A stretch of 64,000 nucleotides of DNA from OLB16 sp964422415. Its GTDB lineage: Bacteria; Hinthialibacterota; Hinthialibacteria; OLB16. Under the pieces are notes generated by a model that saw only the letters and a program-made list of their open reading frames with translations, did no database searches and was not told the origin of the DNA. Position 1 is the stretch's first letter. Every line of letters begins with the position of its first letter. The translations under genes were made by a program, and so were the position numbers. The stretch is taken from NCBI GenBank assembly GCA_964422415.1, contig CAYRBI010000009.1:1-64000 (forward strand), written 5' to 3'. Positions 16,034 to 25,300 of the stretch are shown here, one piece after another.

Positions 16034-16329
16034 AGGACCTCTCCCTTCTTGGGTTTGTCGGTCAGGTAGGTTGTGAGGATGAATGGATTCTCAACTTCTT
16101 CCTTGACCGCCACACATATCCATTTTCCACCAACCACGGTTTCCGGCAAGTACTGGTAGTAAAGGCGTACACTCTCATCGCTCCGAGACTTCACTACTAC
16201 CTCTGGATTCCTCAGGGTATCCACGATCAGTCGCTCCAAACCACTCATTTCCGGATGCTCCAAGATGTGGGCTAGTCTTTCTTCAGTCAGACGAATCTCT
16301 AGCCCCTGGTGGTTTTGCAGGATCCTCAT
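16018..16329 (-). CDS. putative BECR-fold RNase-like toxin
   Basis: A 103-residue protein with ERLAHILEHPEMSGLERLI, TLRNPEVVVKSRSDESVRLYY, then KWICVAVKEE and LTTYLTDKPKKGEVLW. This order (His in HILEHPEM, a strand with SDES, a late basic turn) is what I associate with the PBECR/BECR nuclease fold; a DUF4258-like assignment is less likely. The upstream GTG at 16356 is possible, but the ATG at 16329 matches the family start better. It overlaps the DUF2283 gene, its likely partner. Toxin activity is inferred. Confidence 0.6.
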   Translation of the reverse strand: MRILQNHQGLEIRLTEERLAHILEHPEMSGLERLIVDTLRNPEVVVKSRSDESVRLYYQYLPETVVGGKWICVAVKEEVENPFILTTYLTDKPKKGEVLWPSE

Positions 16330-16346
16330 GACGGAGGTTCCATTTC

Positions 16347-16649
16347 TCACCCCCACTCCATCATCTTATTCCCCTTCTCATCCATCCCCGTTTTAGGCAC
16401 CGGTAACTCGATCACCGGTTGGGGGAGGTTTTCGTTGAGGGGGAGATCACAGTAAGGGTCGTGCTTTTTCGTGAAAGCATCAAGGCCGAGTTGCCTGAGT
16501 TCAGCAATTTTATCGAGGCAGAGGGAAGGGGCCTTGGTGTAACTCTTGTGACTGAAGGTGGAGAGTACATGGGTATTCTGCTCGCGGGAGAGGCCATAGC
16601 CTGCCACGAGCAGGCACACGGCAAGCAGGGCATGTATGGGGCGGAGCAA
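16347..16649 (-). pseudogene. decayed 5' copy of the sugar-binding lipoprotein gene
   Basis: The first 20 codons match the binding protein at 13199-14560 (MLRPIHALLAVCLLV is identical), but the ATG has become TTG and the lipobox Cys18 has become Tyr (VTGC to VAGY), so the product could not be lipidated. After residue 20 the frame turns into an unrelated 80-residue sequence ending NKMMEWG. The non-coding upstream part is also conserved. The residual C-terminal part may be the fragment of another gene. It lies 17 bases upstream of the toxin-like gene. Confidence 0.7.
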
Positions 16650-16790
16650 TTCCTTGGGGGAAGACTACCCCAAAAAGGGGGTAGAGAGCAATTTCCGATA
16701 AAAATGTTTTCTCACCCCAGATTTTGTATACTTATCCTCAATTCATGAAAGGAGTGTGCTAGCAACATGTTGAAATCGCATTCATATCTA
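16590..16790. repeat. divergent promoter module, copy B
   Basis: Second copy of the module at 14500-14690, in the same orientation, about 2.1 kb away. Leftwards it carries the decayed binding-protein start, rightwards an intact beta-helix gene. TATACT lies exactly 40 bases before the ATG at 16767 and GGAG twelve bases before it, as in copy A and in the leader at 19334. TATACT is a plausible -10 element; no good -35 is seen. Confidence 0.8.
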
Positions 16791-19053
16791 GTAAAAAATT
16801 GTTGTTTGTTATCCACTCTGTGTTTCTTTCTCTTCTTCTTAGCCGGGGTAACTCCGGCCGATGCCGCAACCTGGTATGTCAAGTCTGCTTCAGAAACCTC
16901 TTGGGAGACTTCCATTGTGAGTATCCAGACCGCCATCAACTGTGCCGCCGCTGGCGATGAGGTTTGGGTGGCCAGCGGGACCTACCATGAGGCTCTTACC
17001 CTGAAGAATGGTGTGGCTTTGTATGGTGGATTCCAAGGAACGGAGACCGTACGTGATCAGAGGGATTGGGACGCCAATCCGACTGTGATCGATGCGGCGG
17101 GACTCAACGAATGTGTGGTAACCGCATATCGTATCAAATCATTTGTTCTCGATGGATTTACTATTACGGGTGGGTATAATAGCGGTTCTGCAAAGAGTGG
17201 TGGTGTTTATTTTGTTGAGGTTACCTCGGCTATTATATCTAACTGTAAGATCACTGGTAACTGGGGAAGGAGTAATGGTGGTGGATTGTTTTGCGATTCC
17301 CAATCATTTACCATGACAAACTGTATAATTGCAGACAATGAAGCTGGATTTTTTGGTGGCGGGATTTATATCTATACTGTACAGCAACCCGTTCTAATAA
17401 ACTGTACCATCACTGGCAATACCGCAAGATATGGAGGTGGTATCCATGGTAATGCCATAATGACGAACTGTACAATCGCTGGTAACACAGCTTCTGGATA
17501 TGGAAGTGGATTGGTTNNNNNNNNNNNNNNNNNNNNNNNNNNNNNNNNNNNNNNNNNNNNNNNNNNNNNNNNNNNNNNNNNNNNNNNNNNNNNNNNNNNN
17601 NNNNNNNNNNNNNNNNGGGGAGGGAAACATCGATACCTATCCTCTGTTTGTGGATCCAGATGGAGGGGACTGGCGGCTCCAGAATGGTTCTCCCTGTATT
17701 GACCGTGGCACTCCTGTATCAGGGTTATCTTATAACGGTACCGCGCCTGACATGGGGGCCTGGGAATCAGCGGAAGGTTCCATTTCCGGTGCTTCATCCC
17801 ATACACCCCTCCACCTCTATGTGGACACAACGGCGGCGCTGGGTGGAGATGGCCTTTCTTGGGATAAGGCTTTTCCCACCCTCAATAAGGCCTTGTGGAT
17901 CTGTTCCGTGTCGGATGAAATCTGGGTGGCCAAGGGCACCTATCATGAGGCCATCCATATGGAACAGGGGACCTCACTGATCGGTGGTTTTAATGGTAGC
18001 GAGACGGATCGTGGTGAGTGCGACTGGGTGGCTAACCCGACAATTCTAGACGCTACTGGATTGGGTTGCTGCGTAGTAACTGTGGATAATAGTAATGGAA
18101 CAACCCTTGCGGGTCTTACAATTACGGGAAGCGATTCGTTTATGTATGGTGGGGGTGTGTCTTATAATGGTGTTGCTTCTGCCACACTAACCCACTGTAC
18201 GGTGACCGGAAATCTTGGGGGTGGGATGAGCTGTGGTTCTTCCACAGTCATTATTATGGATTGCCTGTTAACCCGCAACACGTCTTCTGATTACGGTGGT
18301 GGTGTGTCAGGGGTTGGTTCCTCCGTTGTGTTGGCCCGCTCTACGATTTCTGGTAACACATCTCAAAGTGGAGGTGGGGTGTGTTTGGATTATTATTCCT
18401 CTCTCACACTAGAAGATTGTACGATAGCCAACAACACAACTGAACTCGAAGGAGGCGGTGTGTTTGGTCTAGACAATTCCGTTGCTATGCTGACCCGGTG
18501 TACGGTTTCAGGGAATACATCCAAATATGGTGGCGGGTTGAGTTGGTATTCAGATGATCCGCTTGACCTGAAGAGTTGTCTCATTGCTGATAACACCTCA
18601 GAATATGGTGGTGCGGTATATTGCATTTCCACCTCACCCATACAGCTGACTAATTGCACATTATCTGGGAATGAGGCTGGCCAGAATGGCGATGGAATGT
18701 ATTTCTACTCATCTCCTCCCATAATCACCAACAGTATCCTCTGGAATCCGGGTGATGAGCTTTATTTGTATGAACCGGCCCGTTCGGCCACGGTCACCTA
18801 TTCCTGTGTCGAAGGCGGCCACACCGGCACAGCCAACATCGACTCCGATCCTCGCTTCGTGGATGCTGCTTATGGTGATTACCACCTCCAGGCGTCCTCA
18901 CCCTGTATCGGCAAAGGAATCGGGCCAGCGTTGAACTCCCTGGTCCCGCTCTTAGACATCGATGGGGATCCCCGCTCAGGTTCTACCTGTGACATCGGAG
19001 CTGATGAAATCATCAATCCGAGTGGTGTCCGGGATTGGATGATGTACGAATAG
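16767..19053 (+). CDS. secreted beta-helix protein, two modules, interrupted by an assembly gap
   Basis: One gene broken by 100 Ns at 17517-17616. The frame changes across the gap because the true gap length is unknown, so the coding part is 16767-17516 plus 17617-19053. A 33-residue signal peptide ends PADA|ATWYV. Module 1 starts at 16866 and module 2 near 17808; each opens with a Y-V ... SWxxA ... GDEIWVASGTYHEA block and LYGGFQGTE, then runs of C-T-I-T-G-N right-handed beta-helix coils with Asn/Cys ladders. Each ends with a choice-of-anchor Q-like block (ILWNPGDE, CIDRG/CIGKG). There is no dockerin. It is probably exported and attached to the surface, binding or cutting a glycan; no catalytic residues can be named. 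Confidence 0.82.
17517..17616. other. assembly gap (100 N)
   Basis: Exactly 100 Ns inside the first beta-helix gene, in repetitive sequence that short reads would not bridge. True length and frame are unknown. Confidence 0.99.
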
Positions 19054-19184
19054 GATCTGATGGGTTTGAGGGTGATTGAATCGACAGTGGAGCGAAGACA
19101 TCTGCTTATCCCGGAAGTGTATCCGGCCTTTGTTGTGGCCTAGGGATTTACTGCTATATCATTGTCCGACACTAAAAACGGTCC

Positions 19185-19230
19185 GGACCAGCCGGCCCCG
19201 GAGGTCAACTCCGGGGCCGGTCCCTTTGTT
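19185..19230 (+). terminator. Rho-independent terminator after the two-module gene
   Basis: GGACC and GGCCCCGGAG pair with CTCCGGGGCC and GGTCC (19185-19223), leaving a four-base bulge and a five-base loop. CTTTGTT follows. It lies 130 bases after the stop and just upstream of the next leader, which separates the two beta-helix transcripts. Confidence 0.75.
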
Positions 19231-19333
19231 GAGGGGAGAGTAATTTCCAATAAAAAAAAATTCCTACTCCCTGTTTGAGAAAACCGAAATGAGTATACTT
19301 TCCCCCAATTCCCACATGGAGTGTGACAACCAC
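19225..19333 (+). promoter_or_regulatory. leader of the six-module beta-helix gene (copy C)
   Basis: Shares CTGTTTGAGA, AATTTCC, TATACTT and GGAGTGTG with copies A and B. TATACT is 40 bases and GGAG twelve bases before the ATG at 19334, as in the other two. The identical spacing argues for a common promoter and ribosome-binding region, copied with the gene start. Confidence 0.6.
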
Positions 19334-22300
19334 ATGCTGAAGAGACTCGCTTTCTCAATTAAATCCTTGCCATTGTTTTCCACCTTATTGCTTCTGGGGG
19401 CTTTCCTGGCCGGCCAGGGATCTGTCGAGGCCGCCACCCATTATGTGAAACTGGGCGGGACAGGGGCCGGAGACAGCTGGGCCAATGCGGGTGGAGTCAT
19501 CCAAGCGGTTATCACATCCGCCACCGCTGGAGATGAAATTTGGGTGGCCAGCGGAACCTATGTTGAATCCGTTACCATGACCACGAGCCTGGCTCTGTAT
19601 GGAGGCTTTGCGGGGACCGAAACCAGTAAGGATCAAAGGAATTGGGAGGCTAACCCAACCATCTTGGATGCATCTGACACATTTTATGTGGTCTTGGTGT
19701 ATGGCATGAATGGCACCCTTGTTGATGGATTCACAATCACCGCGAACGACGCACCCTATTCCCCCACGGGTGTTATTTTTCAAAATGTAGACTCAGCCAC
19801 GCTGAGCCATTGCACGGTTACGGGCGTTGGTGGTGGCGGTGTTGGTTGCGAATCAGCTTCACCCACCTTGAGCCACTGCCTCATCACTGGTAATACGAAC
19901 AGGATCGGAGGTTGTGGCATCGACTGCATTGACGGTTCCTCACCCACCGTGATCAACTGTACGATTACTGGCAACTCAACCGAAAGAATTGGTGGCGGTC
20001 TACACTTCGATGTTACCTCCTCGGCCACTCTGACCAACTGCATTTTATGGAATCAGGGTGTCGAGGTTTATTCCATTTCCGAGGATCTTCCGGTTATTAC
20101 TCATAGCTGCGTGCGGAGAGGTTATTCAGGGGTTGGGAATATCGACACGGATCCGCTCTTTGTGGATCTTGTCAATGGAGATTACCATCTACAGGATGGC
20201 TCTCCCTGTATTGACGCAGGCATTGATAAGGGATTTCCCTATAACGGGAGCGCGCCGGATATGGGAGCGTGGGAGTCTCCCGCCAGCTACCAACCGGATT
20301 CACCCCGGGCTCCCATCGTCTGGTACGTCGATGGACAAGCTGCCCCGGGCGGAGATGGACGGAGTTGGGCGTCCGCTTTCCAGACGTTGTCCGCGGGGCC
20401 CTTGTGGTGGGCGGTTGCGGGCGATGAAATCTGGGTGGCCAGTGGGACCTACCAGGAGGCCATTGATATTGAGGTGCCTGGCCTGGCCCTCTATGGAGGT
20501 TTCGCGGGCACGGAGACCGCTCGTGGTCAACGTGACTGGACAGCCAATCCCACCAGCATCGATGCCAGTGGTCTAAACTCCAGGGTAGTGACAGTAAATA
20601 GATGCGAGGACACCACTCTGGATGGATTCATCATCACTGGTGGGAGGGATTATATCATCGGCGGCGGGATCTTATATGAATGGGTCCTTTCCGCGACGTT
20701 GTCCAACTGTACGATCGAGTTCAACACAGCCACTTATGGCGCTGGGGTGCTCTGTTCACATTCCTCGCCTACCTTGAACCACTGCATGATCACAAGGAAT
20801 ACAGCCACGGAGAGAGGTTGTGGCATTGCCTGCGTTTTCAGTTCCACACCCACTGTAACCAACTGCACGATTGCTGGCAACTCAAATGAAAGGTCGAGTG
20901 GATGTTTGTTCTTTGATAGTGACACCTCGGCCACTCTGACCAACTGCATTATGTGGAATCCTGGTGAAGAGGTGATATCTTTGTCGGGTAAATTACCAAA
21001 TATAACTTACACCTGTGTACAGGGAGGTTTTGCAGGAACAGGGAATACTGGTGGAGACCCTCTCTTTGTGGATCTTGTCAATGGAGATTACCATTTACAG
21101 GATGGTTCTCCCTGTATTGATGCCGGAATCGACAAGGGATTTCCTTACCTTGGTAGCGCGCCAGACATGGGAGCAAGGGAAGCTCCCGCCAGCTATACCC
21201 AGGGTGAACCCCGCGAACCACGGATCTGGTATGTAAACGCCGCCGCCGCGGACGGTGGAGATGGCCACTCCTGGGCTACTGCCTTGAATGCTGTTTCTGG
21301 ACAGTCTTGGGGAGGAATTGCGGGCGATGAAATCTGGGTGGCTAGTGGAACCTACTTTGAGTCGCTCATTCTGTCTGGGAGCACCTCTCTGTATGGTGGC
21401 TTTATGGGGACCGAAACCTCACGGGACCAACGTGATTGGGTATCGAACCTAACCACCATTGATGCCACGGACCTAATACAAAGTGTGATAACCATTAAAG
21501 AGGTTGACAATGTCATTGTCGATGGATTCACCCTTACGGGAGGATACACATTCACTGATGGTGGTGGGATTTACTGCAGCCAGGTCCATTCCTCCACCTT
21601 CGCTCACTGTACAATCACCGGTAATTACACCATGGGCTCTGGCGGCGGGGTGTTTTTCGGCAATTCCCACTCGCCAGCGCTGATCACCTGCACGATCACT
21701 GGCAACATGTCGAACAATGATGGTGGTGGTGTATACTGCGATACCTCCTCACCCATCCTGACCAGCTGCACCATCACCGCCAACTCGGCTTACTACAACG
21801 GTGGTGGGATCTACTGCGCGACTTCTCCGCTGACCCTCTCCCGCTGTTGGATTATGGAGAATTCGGCCAATAATGGAGCTGGCCTCTGTTGTTATGATGC
21901 CACGGCCACCATCACGGATTCTTCGTTCACAATGAATATAGCCCTCAATGAGGGCGGAGGCATTTACTGCGCCCCCGCCGCTCCGGTCTTGTCCAATTGC
22001 ACATTTACAGCCAACTATGCCACCAATAATGGTGGTGGTCTTTATTGCAGCAATTCCTCCGTGCTGATGCTCACGAATTGTGTGGTGGCCGGCAATATCG
22101 TGGAATCCCATGGAGGTGGGATCTTCTGTGTCACATCCACCGCTACCCTGACTGGCTGTCAACTCTTTATGAATTCAGCCTGGGATGGAGGCGGGATTTA
22201 TTACCATGATTCCATTTCCACCGTGACTGGTTGTTTCCTTTTCTTCAATGAAGCCTATAACGATGGCGCCGGAGTGTTCTGTGATGCCGCTACGGCTCAC

Positions 22301-25300
22301 CTGTCCAATTCTATGATCGCTATCAATGCGGCCTACAACAATGGTGGTGGCGTATTTTACTCCGGTGTCTCCTCTCCCAGACTCACTGATTGTGTACTCG
22401 GCGGTAATTCTGCCTATGTTAATGGTGGTGCGGTTTATTGTGTGACTTCCACTCCCATGTTGAACTCCTGTGAGTTTGCCATGAACAACGCTGGCCAATA
22501 TGGCGGCGGAGTGTGTTGTTATGCCGCATCACCGGTCCTGAATGGTTGTACAATTACCGACAGTTATGCGGACAACAGTGGTGGCGGCCTCTTTTGTACC
22601 CGGCTTTCCGCGCCGGTCTTGAATGGCTGCACAATTACTGCCAACTATGCCAAATGGGATGGCGGCGGGACCTGCTTCGATGAGTCCACACCAGTTTTAA
22701 CCCGGTGCTTGATCGCCAATAATTCTTCTTTATATGGCTCGGCTGGAGCCTGGTTCTTTTCCACGCCGGTCTTAACCCATTGCACCATCGCTGCCAATCA
22801 ATCCGATCCGTTATGGGGGAGTCTTGAAAATGTTCAAGGGTATCCAACCCTGACCAACTGTATCCTGTGGAATCCGGGTCTGGAGTATGAGAACTGGGTG
22901 CCAGATGTGACCATGACTCATTGCTGTGTACAGGGTGGATTTCCTGGAACTGGAAATATTAATGCAGACCCACTCTTCGTCGATCTAGCGGGGGGGGACT
23001 ATCACCTCTCCAATGGCTCGCCCTGCATTGACGCCGGTACTGACACGGGACTTCCTTACAAGGGCATCGCACCGGACATGGGGGTATGGGAAGCTCCCGC
23101 AAGCTATACCCAGGGAGAACCCCGTGATCCACGGATCTGGTATGTGAATGTCTCCGCTCCAGCGGGTGGAGATGGCCGGTCCTGGGCTACAGCCGTGAAT
23201 TCCATCTCCTATCCATCCTGGAGTTGTGTGCCCGGCGATGAAATCTGGGCTGCCAGCGGAACTTACCCGGAGTGTGTGTCCCTGGCGGATGGGCTCTCTC
23301 TCTATGGCGGTTTTGTGGGTACAGAAACTTCCCGGGATCAACGGGATTGGATCGCGAATCCTACCATCATCGACGCCTCGGGATTATCACAAAGGGTGAT
23401 TTCCATTCGTAATGCCGGTAGTGTTTTGGTCGATGGATTCACGATTACTGGAGGAAATACCGGGGAAAATGGCGGGGGAATCCTCTGCGAATCGGTCGTG
23501 TCCGCTACCTTTACCCATTGCACAATAGTTGGCAACACGGCTGTGAATGGAGGTGGAATGTTCTGTTATTATTCCTCCCCGGTGGTGACGGACTGTACGT
23601 TCACTGCCAATACAGCTACGCAAGGTGGTGGAATGTATAACATGACTGGCGCGGCTGTGCTGGCAAACTGCAGGATTACCGGTAATACTGGTTTCGATTA
23701 TTCCGGCGGGGTAACCTGTGATTCGTCCATGGATACTTTTACCAACTGCACGATCACCCGCAACTCCGGCGGATATGACGCTGGCGGGTTGGATTGTATC
23801 AATTCCGCTACCCCCACCTTGACAAATTGTATCCTCTGGAACCGGGGCAGTGAAATTTCTCTGTTCTCTTCGGTAGTACCTACTGTTAGCCATTGTTGTG
23901 TTCAGGGTGGTTATGCGGGAGAAGGCAACATTAACGCCAATCCGCTGTTCGAGAATCCGGATGAAAATAATTGGCGGCTCCGTAATGGTTCTCCGTGTAT
24001 TGACAGTGGTACTCAGGTAACAGGCTTAACTTATAATGGTACCGCGCCCGACATGGGGGCTTGGGAATCGCCGGCAAGCTACATTCAAGGCGTGACCAAG
24101 CACACACCACTCCATCTTTATGTCAACATCTCGGCGGCCACCAGCGGGAATGGCCTCTCATGGGCTACAGCTATGCGTTCACTGAATGTGGCCTTGTCGA
24201 TCTGTTCAGTGTCGGATGAGATCTGGGTGGCTAAGGGTGTCTATCCCGAAGCCATCCAAATGGAGCAAGGCGCATCGTTCTATGGTGGATTTACCGGTGT
24301 CGAAACAGAGCGTGACCAACGCGACTGGATGGTCAACCCCACCATCCTCGATGCCACCGGATGGAATTCGTATGTGGTCACGGTGGGCAGTACTGAGAGA
24401 ACAACCCTTGATGGCTTCACATTCACCGGCGGGAGCGGTGGGGTTTATTACACGACCGTTCATTCAGCCACGCTAACCCAGAGTATCATTACCGGCAATA
24501 TGTCATCCGATGAGGGTGGAGGAGTGTATGGCTGGAATTGCTCACCAACGCTTGTGGACTGTACGATTACCGGCAACACCGCCGCTGAGAATGGGGGCGG
24601 GATGTGTTGGGACACCGCCGCGCCAATGTTGACGGACTGTACGATTGCAAACAATACGGCTTCTAGCAATGGCGGTGGTATGTATGGCAAGGACTCTACT
24701 CCGGTACTGACGGATTGCACAATTACCAGCAACACTGCTTCCTCTGAGGGGGGTGGGGTGCTGTGTGATTCTTCCGCGGCCACGCTGACCGGTTGCATGA
24801 TTACTGGGAATACCACCATTGGATATGCGGGGGGAGTGTCCATTTATTCTACCTCGATCCATCTCACAAACTGCACCATCGCCGGTAACACCTCCATCCT
24901 TGCGGGTGGAGTTTATTCCGATGAATCCTCCCTTTCCTTGATCAACTGCATCCTCTGGAACCGTGGCAGCGAGGTTTATACCTTTCAATCGGAAACCCCC
25001 ACTTTTACCCATTGTTGTGTTCAAGGCGGCTTCACGGGAGAAGGTAACATCGATGCCTATCCCCTGTTCGAAAACCCCGATGGAAATGATTGGCGTCTCC
25101 GCGATGGTTCCCCGTGTGTTAACGGTGGCATTTTACTCACGAAAGGAACATTCAACGGTACCGCGCCTGACATGGGGGCTTGGGAATCGCCCGCGGCCTA
25201 CACCCAAGGCGTTACCACCCACACTCCACTTCACCTGTATGTAGATGCTTCGGCTGCCATGGGTGGGGATGGTCTCTCCTGGGCTACGGCTTTCCGTACT

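Noticed and set aside
17500..17700. Frameshift in the first beta-helix gene
   Set aside because: The frame change coincides with 100 filler Ns of unknown true length, so no biological frameshift can be claimed.
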